A stretch of 64,000 bases of DNA from Vogesella sp. LIG4 (GTDB taxonomy: Bacteria > Pseudomonadota > Gammaproteobacteria > Burkholderiales > Chromobacteriaceae): the NCBI RefSeq assembly GCF_900090205.1, contig NZ_LT607802.1:3684548-3748547 (forward strand), written 5' to 3'. Of this stretch, positions 17,111 to 26,355 are shown piece after piece. The position numbers and the translations under genes were made by a program. Every line of letters begins with the position of its first letter. The first letter of the stretch is position 1. Under the pieces are notes generated by a model, which was not told where the DNA came from, ran no database searches, and saw nothing but the letters and a program-made list of their open reading frames with translations.

Positions 17111-18535
17111 CTACACCGCATCCACATTGTTCTGCACGTCGCTGTCCTTGAGCACTTCCTGCGCCCACACCACGGCATCCATGTACAGGCGGGTCACCTG
17201 CTCCAGGCTCACCCGCTGCGCTGCGCCAAGGCTGGCGATGGCGTCGCTGTCGTCCTTCTCGCAGGCTTGCGCCAGCTGCAGCTGGCCGGCGAACAGGCCG
17301 CGGCCGTGCAACAGCGCATCGGCAATCGTCACCGGCAGCCCCAGCGGCGCCAGCGCCTCGGCCAGCGAGGTGCCCAGCAGCGCGCCCAGCATGGAGAACG
17401 TGCCGGTCAGAAACAGGTGTTCAGCTTCCAGGCGGTTGCCGTGCAGCAGGCCCAGCTCTTCCATGAAGCGGCCGCGAATCAGCGATTTTTCCATCAGCGT
17501 CAGTGCGGCGCCGGTGTCGCCATCCGAGGTGAACAGCATCAGCGACAGCCACTTGAACAGGTTGTCGCGCCCCAGCAGCAGGATGCTTTCCTCGATGGTC
17601 TGGATCTTGCGGCTGAGGCCGTTCACCGGCGCATTCACGTAGCGCATCAGCTTGAACAGCAGCAGCGAATCCAGCTTGAACTGCGCCTCGATGGCAGCAA
17701 TCGGCGCTTCGGCGCGCAGCAGGCGCATCACTTCCAGGATGCGGCCCTGGTTCGGCGCTTCCTTGCGCCCTGTCGCCCTGGGCTGTGCCACGCTCAGGTA
17801 GGAGCCGTGAAACAGCGCAAAGCGCTGGCTGGCCGGCGAATGCAGGCACAGGTCCAGCTCTTCCGCGGAGTTGATGTTGCGGGCGAGCCAGCGCACGTGC
17901 TGCAGCCGCTGCGGCAGTTGCTCCAGCAGCGGGAACAGCGCGCGCGTGTTGGGCGCGGCGAAGTCCAGCACCAGGTAATCCAGCCGCTGGTAGAAGTCCA
18001 GCGCCGCCGGCTCGCTGCCGTAGCGCGCCGGTTCGGCGGCAAAACGCCAGCCGGCCTGGCGCAGCGCATCCAGCCGTGCCAGCAGCGCCGCATCCAGCAC
18101 ATCCCCCGGCAGGGCTTCCAGCACGAAGATGCAGCTGGCCAGCGGCAGGTTCTGCGCCGGCAAGTCGTCCAGCGAAGCCAGCGACAGGTGGATGAAGGCG
18201 CGGCGGTAGGCCAGCAGGCGGAACACGTTCATATTGCGCAGCGTGGTGAGCAGCAGCTGGTCGAAGGTGCGCTGGTGCGCCGGGCTGTTGGCCCGCCCCA
18301 GGCTGCCCTTGACCACGAACTCGTAGGCCACCACGCGCTGGTTGCGATCCTGCAGCGGCTGGTGGGCAACAAAGCCCAGCGACTGCACCTGGTCCAGCGG
18401 CGCGGCGCTGTCGTCGACGGCTGGCGCAGCCATGGCAGCGGCGGCTGCAGGCGCGGCCACGGCCACTTGCGGCTCGGCCACCGGGCTGGCCGCTTTGTCC
18501 CTGCCCAACAGGCCGCCAATCAGTTTTTTCAGCAT
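17111..18535 (-). CDS. EAL-like/HDOD two-domain signalling protein (YuxH type), catalytically degenerate
   Basis: 474 residues from ATG 18535. An Ala/Pro-rich linker (~20-65) leads to a degenerate EAL domain (~70-280), then an HDOD domain (~285-470; LDSLLLFKLMRYVNAPVNGLSRKIQTIEESILLLG). The EAL signature is replaced by YEFVVKG. The Asn/Asp metal ligands of active phosphodiesterases are not seen (AFIHLS, VLDFAAPN). Cyclic-di-GMP hydrolysis is therefore not expected, and the protein more likely acts through protein or nucleotide binding. It is transcribed alone between terminators. Its role is unknown. Confidence 0.8.
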   Translation of the reverse strand: MLKKLIGGLLGRDKAASPVAEPQVAVAAPAAAAAMAAPAVDDSAAPLDQVQSLGFVAHQPLQDRNQRVVAYEFVVKGSLGRANSPAHQRTFDQLLLTTLRNMNVFRLLAYRRAFIHLSLASLDDLPAQNLPLASCIFVLEALPGDVLDAALLARLDALRQAGWRFAAEPARYGSEPAALDFYQRLDYLVLDFAAPNTRALFPLLEQLPQRLQHVRWLARNINSAEELDLCLHSPASQRFALFHGSYLSVAQPRATGRKEAPNQGRILEVMRLLRAEAPIAAIEAQFKLDSLLLFKLMRYVNAPVNGLSRKIQTIEESILLLGRDNLFKWLSLMLFTSDGDTGAALTLMEKSLIRGRFMEELGLLHGNRLEAEHLFLTGTFSMLGALLGTSLAEALAPLGLPVTIADALLHGRGLFAGQLQLAQACEKDDSDAIASLGAAQRVSLEQVTRLYMDAVVWAQEVLKDSDVQNNVDAV

Positions 18536-18680
18536 TGCTTGCTCTCTGCAGAAGCTTGATGGGTGGATGCGGCGGGCAAGCCAGGCTTGCCGCTGCCGCA
18601 CACGCCGGCTACGCCCAATAGCGGCGCAGCACGGCATGCATCCAATAACAATAAATTGTGCACCGGCACTGCGCCAGCCT

Positions 18681-18742
18681 TGCGGCCAACTATCAAGGCT
18701 GGTCGCAAGGCGGCGGAACGCCCCGGCGGGGCTTCCGCCCTA
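18681..18742. repeat. repeat-rich intergenic block with interspersed motif and GC hairpin
   Basis: TGCGGCCAAC (18681-18690) faces a degenerate inverse copy GGCTGGTCGCAAG (18697-18709). A second hairpin, GGCGGAA...TTCCGCC, spans 18712-18739. A further inverse motif copy is at 18750-18758. The 291-base stretch 18536-18826 holds no gene. Confidence 0.5.
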
Positions 18743-18769
18743 CCCCGACGTTGGCCGCAGGCCAAAGAA

Positions 18770-18802
18770 AATGCCGTTCACCGGCAAGCAGTGAACGGCA
18801 TT
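18770..18802 (-). terminator. terminator after argS
   Basis: AATGCCGTTCAC (18770-18781) pairs perfectly with GTGAACGGCATT (18791-18802). On the minus strand it lies 25 bases after the argS stop and is followed by TTTCTTT. Confidence 0.75.
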
Positions 18803-18826
18803 GCAGCAGCAGCGTCGGCTAGCGGC

Positions 18827-20560
<1,734 letters not shown>

Positions 20561-20565
20561 TCAAA

Positions 20566-20587
20566 ACCGGACGCGATGGCGTCCGGT
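20566..20587 (-). terminator. hairpin with T tract just upstream of argS
   Basis: ACCGGACGC (20566-20574) / GCGTCCGGT (20579-20587), read on the minus strand as a stem followed by TTTTGATTT. It is about 20 bases before the argS start, too close for a promoter to fit between. It is either a leader attenuator of argS or the trhP terminator partly read through. Confidence 0.6.
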
Positions 20588-20623
20588 GTAAATGCAATGC
20601 AGCAATTTTACGGCCAAAGCAGG

Positions 20624-20654
20624 CTTGCGGCCAACCTTGAATGTTGGCCGCAAG
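20624..20654. repeat. perfect inverted pair of the interspersed CTTGCGGCCAAC motif
   Basis: CTTGCGGCCAAC (20624-20635) and GTTGGCCGCAAG (20643-20654) are exact reverse complements with a seven-base loop. The pair lies 12 bases after the trhP stop (minus strand), where DUS pairs often sit in Neisseria genomes. There is no clear T tract. Confidence 0.8.
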
Positions 20655-20666
20655 CTGCCGGCTGTT

Positions 20667-22016
20667 TTACAGCAGGCGCGCCAGCAGCGCCTTTTCCATG
20701 CCGGCCATGTCCGGAATCCGTACCTTGAAGCCGTTGCCGGAAGCCACCTCGATGGCGGCGCCGTCGCGGGTCATCTGGCCCAGTTCCACGATGCGGTTGC
20801 CGCTGGGGTGGATGATTTCCAGCTTGTCGCCCACCGCGAAGCGGTTCTTCACGTCGATCAGCGCCCAGCCGTCGGCGTCCACTTCCATCACGTCGCCCAC
20901 GTACTGGCTCTGCTTGGCCTTGGAGTGGCCGCTGAGGTAGTTCTGGTAGTCCTGGCTCTGGTGGCGTTCCAGGAAACCCGGGGTGTAGCCGCGGTTGGCC
21001 AGGCCATCCAGCTCGGCCAGCAGGCCGAGGTCGAACGGACGGCCGGCCACGGCGTCGTCGATGGCCTTGCGGTATACCTGGGCGGTACGCGCCACGTAGT
21101 ACAGGCTTTTGGTACGGCCTTCCACTTTCAGCGAATCCACGCCGATCTTCACCAGCTTTTCCACCTGCTCCACGGCACGCAGGTCCTTGGAGTTCATGAT
21201 GTAGGTGCCGTGCTCGTCTTCCATGATCGGCATCAGTTCGCCCGGGCGGTTGCCCTCTTCGATCAGGTACACCTTGTCGGCCAGCGGGTGGCGCTGCTGG
21301 CTGCCGCAGGAGGAGAAGCCCTGGTTGGCGTCTTCCAGTGCCTTGCCGAAGTCGAAGTCGATCTTCTGCGGCTTGACGTCGCCGGCATCGTCACCCTGGG
21401 TGTCGTGCACCTTGTAGTCCCAGCGGCAGGCGTTGGTACAGGTGCCCTGGTTGGGGTCGCGGTGGTTGAAGTAGCCGGACAGCAGGCAGCGGCCGGAGTA
21501 GGCAATGCACAGCGCGCCGTGCACGAACACTTCCAGCTCCATGTCCGGGCATTCCTGGCGGATCTCGGCGATCTCGTCCAGGCTCAGCTCGCGCGACAGG
21601 ATGATGCGGCTCACGCCCAGCTTCTGCCAGAACTTCACCCCCATGTAGTTGGTGGTGTTGGCCTGCACCGACAGGTGAATCGGTACCTCCGGCCATTTCT
21701 CGCGCACCATCATGATCAGGCCGGGGTCGGCCATGATCAGCGCGTCCGGCTTCATGGCGATCACCGGCTCCATGTCGGCGAGGTAGGTCTTGATCTTGCT
21801 GTTGTGCGGCAGCAGGTTACTGGCCACGAAGAACTGCTTGCCGCGCGCGTGCGCTTCCTCGATGCCGGTACGCAGCTCTTCCAGCTTGAATTCGTTGTTG
21901 CGCGCACGCAGGCTGTAGCGCGGCTGGCCGGCGTAGACGGCATCGGCGCCAAAGTCGTAGGCGGCGCGCATCTTGTCCAGCGAGCCGGCAGGCAGCAGAA
22001 GTTCCGGGGCTTTCAT
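20667..22016 (-). CDS. trhP: U32-family tRNA hydroxylation protein TrhP (YegQ)
   Basis: 449 residues from ATG 22016 (MKAPELLLPAGSLDKMRAAYDFGADAVYAG). It matches E. coli YegQ/TrhP closely. In E. coli this protein makes 5-hydroxyuridine at the wobble position of tRNAs using prephenate. The iron-sulfur cysteine cluster is present: CIAYSGRCLLSGYF followed by GTCTNACRWDYK. The C-terminal small beta domain (QYVGDVMEVDADGWALIDVKNRF) is complete. It is often annotated as a peptidase U32, but the YegQ subgroup is a tRNA-modifying protein. Confidence 0.93.
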   Translation of the reverse strand: MKAPELLLPAGSLDKMRAAYDFGADAVYAGQPRYSLRARNNEFKLEELRTGIEEAHARGKQFFVASNLLPHNSKIKTYLADMEPVIAMKPDALIMADPGLIMMVREKWPEVPIHLSVQANTTNYMGVKFWQKLGVSRIILSRELSLDEIAEIRQECPDMELEVFVHGALCIAYSGRCLLSGYFNHRDPNQGTCTNACRWDYKVHDTQGDDAGDVKPQKIDFDFGKALEDANQGFSSCGSQQRHPLADKVYLIEEGNRPGELMPIMEDEHGTYIMNSKDLRAVEQVEKLVKIGVDSLKVEGRTKSLYYVARTAQVYRKAIDDAVAGRPFDLGLLAELDGLANRGYTPGFLERHQSQDYQNYLSGHSKAKQSQYVGDVMEVDADGWALIDVKNRFAVGDKLEIIHPSGNRIVELGQMTRDGAAIEVASGNGFKVRIPDMAGMEKALLARLL

Positions 22017-22038
22017 CGGTGGGTGGTCTTTCGCGTAT

Positions 22039-22458
22039 TCAGTGGGTGAGGCAGGACAGCGGCAGCGGCGCCAGGTCGGGCTCGACAAAGCGGCGGCGGG
22101 CGTTGTCGTCCTGCAGTTTCTGTTCGGAATAATAGTGGCCGATCAGCGCCTGCGCATCGTGCAGCAGGTCGTGGTTGGCGGCCAGGAAGGCAGGCCAGTC
22201 CGCCACCTGCGCCGGCGCTTGTTCCAGCCGGCTGTAGATGATGGTGATGAAGGCCAGCGTCAGCGTGTGGTGATACTTGTGTGGCGCGCCCTTGGCCATG
22301 GCAAAGCGCGACAGCGCTCGCGCGCAGCGCGCCGCCGCCTCGCGGGCGGTGTAGCTGCGGCGATAGGCCCAGGCCGCCCGCAGGTGGGCCTGGTGGTCGA
22401 ACTGTTCGGCAGGCAGCGCGTGACTCTCCAGCTCGCGCAGGAATGCCTGATGCTCCAT
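22039..22458 (-). CDS. conserved hypothetical helical protein
   Basis: 139 residues from ATG 22458, which has GGAG seven bases upstream; the frame extends far upstream without support. The pattern FDHQAHLRAAWAYRRSYTAREAAARCARALSRFAMAKGAPHKYHHTLT, with several His residues (FDHQ, KYHH), recurs in unnamed bacterial proteins I have seen. I cannot assign a function. It ends 22 bases before the trhP start on the same strand, so the two are probably co-transcribed. Confidence 0.65.
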   Translation of the reverse strand: MEHQAFLRELESHALPAEQFDHQAHLRAAWAYRRSYTAREAAARCARALSRFAMAKGAPHKYHHTLTLAFITIIYSRLEQAPAQVADWPAFLAANHDLLHDAQALIGHYYSEQKLQDDNARRRFVEPDLAPLPLSCLTH

Positions 22459-22485
22459 GATGTCTCCGGGTACAAGACGCAAAAC

Positions 22486-22514
22486 ATAAAAGGCCCCGGT
22501 AGGGAGCCTTTTAT
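22486..22514 (-). terminator. terminator after the DUF455/small membrane protein operon
   Basis: ATAAAAGGC (22486-22494) pairs with GCCTTTTAT (22506-22514), with an inner CCC/GGG extension. On the minus strand the stem is followed by GTTTTG. Confidence 0.65.
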
Positions 22515-22622
22515 CAAGATTTTGTTGCGGTGCGATTATGCTCGCCGCCCGGTGGAGCGTCAAGGTTGGCCGCAGTCGGCAATGCGACATTAAACCGCTG
22601 TTTTTTCTACCATAAATCCCCT

Positions 22623-22835
22623 TCAGCGCCGCGGGCCTTTCAGCAACGCGGCCAGCCCCAGGAACTGCATGACCACGCCCACCACCATGCACAGGCTGGA
22701 GAACAGCTCCACCAGCGCGGAGCCGCCGGCGCCCTGCCGGCTGGCGCTGGCCAGCATGAACAACAGGGTGCCGGCCACGATCACGGCAATGGCCAGGCGG
22801 CGGTTGGCCTTCATTTTTTCAAACAGTGCTTGCAT
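22623..22835 (-). CDS. small two-span membrane protein
   Basis: 70 residues; ATG 22835 has GGGAGA upstream. Two hydrophobic helices (about residues 13-30 and 41-63) are joined by a short polar loop, with a basic C-terminus (KGPRR). The start overlaps the end of the DUF455 gene by 17 bases, so translation is coupled. Family and function unknown. Confidence 0.6.
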   Translation of the reverse strand: MQALFEKMKANRRLAIAVIVAGTLLFMLASASRQGAGGSALVELFSSLCMVVGVVMQFLGLAALLKGPRR

Positions 22836-23664
22836 CGGCTTGCTTCTCCCGGGCTTCGCGGCACACCGCGAAGTCCTGCAACATGGTCAGTTCGAAGGCG
22901 CTGAAACCGGCATCCAGCCGCGCCTCCAGGTTATAGGCACCGCGCAGCTCGCCCACGTGGTAGTCGCGCAGCAGCTGGCGGAAGGTGTCCAGCGGGTCCA
23001 GGCCGCGCGCATCGCACAGCATGGTGAACCAGTAATTGCCCACCCGCACATGACCGATCTCGTCGCGCAGCACGATGTCCAGCACCGCCACGGTGTCCAC
23101 GTCGCCCATGCTGCGCAGCTTGTGCTGGATCGGTGGCGTGGCATCCAGCCCGCGCGCTTCCATTACCCGCGGCACCAGCGCCATGCGCACCAGCACATCG
23201 TGATCGGTCTTTTGCGCCATTTCCCACAGCGAGTTGTGGGCAGGGAAGTCGCCGTAGTCGTAGCCCAGCACCTGCAGGCGCTGGCGCAGCAGCTGGAAGT
23301 GCCCGGCCTCCTCGGCGGCGATGCGCAGCCAGTCGTCCACGTAGGCGTGCGGCATGTCGCGAAAGCGCCAGGCGGCATCCAGCGCCAGGTTGATGGCGTT
23401 GAACTCGATATGGGCGATGGCGTGGATCAGCGCGGCGTGGCCTTCGCGCGTGCCGACGCCACGACGCGACACCTCGGCAGGCGCCACCAGGGTTGGCCGC
23501 AACGGGCGGCCGGGCGCCGGCACCGGGTACAGCGGCGCCGCGGCATCGCGCGGCAGCGATTGCCAGCGCGCGTACAGCGCCTGCACCGCCGCCGGCTTGT
23601 CATCGATATCCGCCGCCAGCAACAGCTGTTCGATGGCGGGGTACAGTGAAACGTCTGGCTTCAT
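22819..23664 (-). CDS. DUF455 ferritin-like protein
   Basis: 281 residues from ATG 23664. It matches the DUF455 family (PF04305), a ferritin-like helical bundle. Candidate carboxylate/His metal ligands are HAIAHIEFNAINLALD near residue 110, EEAGHFQLLRQRL near residue 150 and RDEIGHVRVGNYWF near residue 210, the ExxH pattern of di-iron proteins. Related proteins are described as tRNA- or radical-chemistry-associated oxidases, but the substrate of this one is not known. Confidence 0.8.
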   Translation of the reverse strand: MKPDVSLYPAIEQLLLAADIDDKPAAVQALYARWQSLPRDAAAPLYPVPAPGRPLRPTLVAPAEVSRRGVGTREGHAALIHAIAHIEFNAINLALDAAWRFRDMPHAYVDDWLRIAAEEAGHFQLLRQRLQVLGYDYGDFPAHNSLWEMAQKTDHDVLVRMALVPRVMEARGLDATPPIQHKLRSMGDVDTVAVLDIVLRDEIGHVRVGNYWFTMLCDARGLDPLDTFRQLLRDYHVGELRGAYNLEARLDAGFSAFELTMLQDFAVCREAREKQADASTV

Positions 23665-23786
23665 GGGCCGGCATTGTACTGTGCTGCCGCGCCGTGGCCC
23701 AGCGCCCGGCAATGCTTGCGAAATGTCAGTTGCCTGCAGCCAAGCGTGAGGCATAATTCAGGCACCATGGACCCGAGGAGAACATC

Positions 23787-24233
23787 ATGCTGTTCAATAC
23801 CAGCCTGCTGGGCGAGGTGGATGTAGACGAACACAGCATCATCACCTTTGCCGAAGGCTTGCCGGCATTCGAGCACTGCAAGCGCTTCAAGCTGTTTCAC
23901 GACGCCGGCTGCGAAAGCCCGCGCGTGCACTGGCTACAGTCGCTGGACGACCCGGACGTGCTGTTCAGCGTGACCGACCCGGGCAATCTGCGCATCCGCT
24001 ACGAAGTGCAGCTGAATGACGCCGAAGTGGCCGCACTGCAGCTTGCCCGCCCGGAAGACGTGGGCGTGCTGCTGATCATCTATCGCGAAGACGAGGAAGA
24101 TCGCAAGCAGCCACTGCTGTCGCACCTGCGCGCCAATGTGCGCAACCCGCTGATCATCAATTTCGCCAATCAGCGCGGCCTGCAAAAAGGCAACCTCGAC
24201 TGCGATATCGTGTTCCATAACCGCGTCGATTAA
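23787..24233 (+). CDS. fliW: flagellar assembly factor FliW
   Basis: 148 residues. FliW binds flagellin and, in other bacteria, antagonises CsrA to couple flagellin supply to translation. Family landmarks are seen: LGEVDVDEHSIITFAEGLPAFEHCKRF at the N-terminus, WLQSLDDPDVLFSVTDP in the middle and NVRNPLIINFANQRGLQ near the C-terminus. No csrA or flagellar gene is adjacent, so the gene stands alone between a minus-strand operon and a terminator. ATG 23787 follows GAGGAGAACATC. Confidence 0.93.
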   Translation: MLFNTSLLGEVDVDEHSIITFAEGLPAFEHCKRFKLFHDAGCESPRVHWLQSLDDPDVLFSVTDPGNLRIRYEVQLNDAEVAALQLARPEDVGVLLIIYREDEEDRKQPLLSHLRANVRNPLIINFANQRGLQKGNLDCDIVFHNRVD

Positions 24234-24260
24234 GGCCGGATCAGCCTGCTGCGCCTGCCC

Positions 24261-24290
24261 AAACAGCGCCCGCCTACGCGGGCGCTGTTT
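24261..24290 (+). terminator. terminator after fliW
   Basis: AAACAGCGCCCGC (24261-24273) / GCGGGCGCTGTTT (24278-24290), perfect 13-bp stem with TTTCGTTT after it. Confidence 0.85.
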
Positions 24291-24302
24291 CGTTTACGCC
24301 GA

Positions 24303-24436
24303 AAAGGTGCAGGCGGCAAGCCAGACCACCGAGGGCATCCGCAGCCTGCCGGATCACGGCCGGCACAGCACCGGGCAGACCGCCGCCTCCAGCCAGCGCC
24401 CGGCGGCGCTGATGACGCAGCTCCAGGTGGACTGAG
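24303..24436 (+). pseudogene. possible remnant of a methyl-accepting chemotaxis protein C-terminus
   Basis: The forward frame ending at the TGA 24434-24436 reads EKVQAASQTTEGIRSLPDHG..., then TGQTAASSQRPAALMTQLQVD. The pattern Q-T-A-A-S-S-Q-x-x-A-A-L-x-x-Q-L-Q resembles the extreme C-terminal helix of chemotaxis receptors. No start codon or upstream receptor sequence is present, and Pro residues interrupt the helix, so it would be a decayed fragment. The remainder of 24291-24594 holds no gene. Confidence 0.3.
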
Positions 24437-24594
24437 CCCCCGCCTGCGGCCAACCCTGCCCTGCCGCCCGCCCCGGGCGGCAAGACCCTACCTGCCGAAC
24501 AGTTGCCATTCCCCCTCTTCGCGGCTATCTTCCAGACGCTTGATTACTACAAACCCGAGGCCAGCCCACCCGGCCGGCCCAGGAGATTCATCGC

Positions 24595-25305
24595 GTGAGC
24601 CAACAGAGTTCCAAACAGCAACCCGACTACCGGGTGCCGGTATCCACCCGCATCCGCGAGCGACTGAAAGGCGCACAACGCCGTTTTCACGCCAACGACA
24701 ATATTGCCGACTTCATCGAGCCGGGCGAACTGGACGAGCTGCTGGACGAGGTCGAGGGCAAGATGCGCGAGGTGCTGCAAAGCCTGGTGATCGACACCGA
24801 CAGCGATCACAACACCCAGGACACTGCGCGCCGCGTAGCCAAGATGTACCTGAACGAAGTGTTCCGCGGCCGCTACGTAGCACAGCCGGCGGTAACCGAG
24901 TTCCCCAATGCCGAGCGCCTGAACGAGCTGATGATCGTCGGCCCCATCACCGTGCGCAGCGCCTGCTCGCACCACCTGTGCCCCATCATCGGCCGGCTGT
25001 GGATCGGCGTGATGCCCAACGAACACTCCAACCTGATCGGCCTGTCCAAGTACGCACGCATCGCCGAGTGGGTCATGAACCGGCCGCAGATCCAGGAAGA
25101 AGCGGTGATCCAGCTGGCCAATACGCTGCAGGAAAAGATGAGCCCGGATGGCCTCGCCATCGTGATGGAGGCCGATCATTTCTGCATGCACTGGCGCGGC
25201 GTCAAGGACAGCAACTCGCAGATGGTGAACAGTGTGATGCGCGGCGTATTCCTGACCAACCCGGACCTGCGCCGCGAGTTCCTGTCCCTGCTGCCGAAAA
25301 AGTAA
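24595..25305 (+). CDS. folE: GTP cyclohydrolase I
   Basis: 236 residues, GTG start 24595 with AGGAG at 24581-24585. It converts GTP to dihydroneopterin triphosphate for folate. Zinc ligands are Cys124 and His127 in SACSHHLCP and Cys197 in DHFCMHWRG. IGLSKYARIAEWVMNRPQIQEEA is the family core. The sequence is a divergent FolE subgroup (ACSHHLCPIIG instead of the usual CEHHxxPF), but all metal and substrate residues I can place are kept. No other folate gene is adjacent. Confidence 0.92.
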   Translation: MSQQSSKQQPDYRVPVSTRIRERLKGAQRRFHANDNIADFIEPGELDELLDEVEGKMREVLQSLVIDTDSDHNTQDTARRVAKMYLNEVFRGRYVAQPAVTEFPNAERLNELMIVGPITVRSACSHHLCPIIGRLWIGVMPNEHSNLIGLSKYARIAEWVMNRPQIQEEAVIQLANTLQEKMSPDGLAIVMEADHFCMHWRGVKDSNSQMVNSVMRGVFLTNPDLRREFLSLLPKK

Positions 25306-25346
25306 GGAGGCTGCGAAAAATTACGGTTTCCAGGCTGAAACAAGCC

Positions 25347-25458
25347 GGGCGAGACAAGTCACGCACGAAAAATCCCGACGCCGCATATATGTTGATAGCT
25401 AAGAAGGGATTTTCGTGAGCGATGCCGCATCGCAACGAAAGCGGGAATTTTTCGAGGT
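25347..25458. repeat. palindromic element copy B between folE and the BLUF gene
   Basis: GGGCGAGACAAG (25347-25358) is shared with the element at 36794-36805. CACGAAAAATCCC (25364-25376) can pair with GGGATTTTCGTG (25406-25417) or with the second right arm CGGGAATTTTTCG (25442-25454). Bases 25415-25458 match copy A (685-727) at most positions. It links the two other palindromic elements and fills the 174-base gap between the genes. Confidence 0.7.
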
Positions 25459-25479
25459 GCCACAAGCCGGAGAAACACC

Positions 25480-25911
25480 ATGCTCGTTCGTCTACTCTAT
25501 GCCAGCCGCAGTACCCAACCTCGCGGCCAGGAGCTGCTGGAGGCCATCCTCAACCAGTCGCAACAGTACAACCCCGCGCATGGCATCACCGGCGTGCTGT
25601 GCTACAGCGGCGACATCTTCGTGCAGGTGCTGGAAGGCGGCCGCAGCGAAGTCTCGGCGCTGTACAACCACATTGCCGCCGACACCCGGCACCAGAACGT
25701 GGAGCTGCTGAGTTTCGAGGAGATTACCGAACGCCGCTTTGCCGGCTGGACCATGGGCCAGGTCAACCTGGCCAAGGTCAACCCCGGCCTGCTGCTGCGC
25801 TACTCGGAAAAGCCGCAGCTGGACCCGTTCAGCATGGGCGGCAGCAGTGCGCTGGCGCTGCTGGAGGAGCTGATCGCCACCGCCTCCATCGTTGGCCGCA
25901 GCAGCCACTAG
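25480..25911 (+). CDS. BLUF-domain blue-light sensor protein
   Basis: 143 residues; BLUF domain at residues 1-95, FAD-binding. The photocycle residues are present: Tyr7 in LVRLLYASRS, Gln49 in GDIFVQVLEGG and Trp90 in RRFAGWTMG. The ~45-residue tail has no recognised output domain, so it is a short BLUF protein that must signal through a separate partner. No EAL, GGDEF or adenylate cyclase gene is adjacent. Partner unknown. Confidence 0.92.
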   Translation: MLVRLLYASRSTQPRGQELLEAILNQSQQYNPAHGITGVLCYSGDIFVQVLEGGRSEVSALYNHIAADTRHQNVELLSFEEITERRFAGWTMGQVNLAKVNPGLLLRYSEKPQLDPFSMGGSSALALLEELIATASIVGRSSH

Positions 25912-26142
25912 CACACGACGAGATGCCCATGCACGCGGCCCGACAGCCACAAACTGTCGGGCCGCCGTGTTTTCATACCCCAGCATCTTGTAGTTTGCGG
26001 CTTTGCCGCCACAACTGTGGCAGAAAATGGCAAGCGCATCATGGGCGAGGTGTCACGGATCAAACGGCTGTAATACAGTAGCAATGTGCATGGCGTTGAA
26101 TGTGCCCTGCCACAACTTCTGGTCGTTGAACGGAGAAGCCTC

Positions 26143-26310
26143 ATGCGTCGCTTTAACCCCAACCCCGAATATCTGCAGGTCCGCGCCGAAGTGCGCAGCA
26201 ATGAACTGGCCGGCAAGCCGATGCCGCGCACCACGCCCAAGGACGTGCGCAACGCCAATGCCCGGCGCGAGATAGAACGGCGACGAATGGAGCGTGACGC
26301 ACGCGAATGA
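26143..26310 (+). CDS. small basic hypothetical protein
   Basis: 55 residues from ATG 26143 with GGAG at 26132-26135. MRRFNPNPEYLQVRAEVRSN is followed by a strongly charged Arg/Glu helix (REIERRRMERDARE). It is closed by a convincing terminator, which supports a real gene. No family recognised. Confidence 0.6.
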   Translation: MRRFNPNPEYLQVRAEVRSNELAGKPMPRTTPKDVRNANARREIERRRMERDARE

Positions 26311-26317
26311 CACCGAC

Positions 26318-26342
26318 AAAGGCACCCCGCGGGGTGCCTTTC
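26318..26342. terminator. bidirectional terminator between the small protein and the esterase gene
   Basis: AAAGGCACCCC / GGGGTGCCTTT perfect stem with a two-base loop, serving both convergent genes. Confidence 0.85.
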
Positions 26343-26355
26343 GCTTTGCCGCCGC

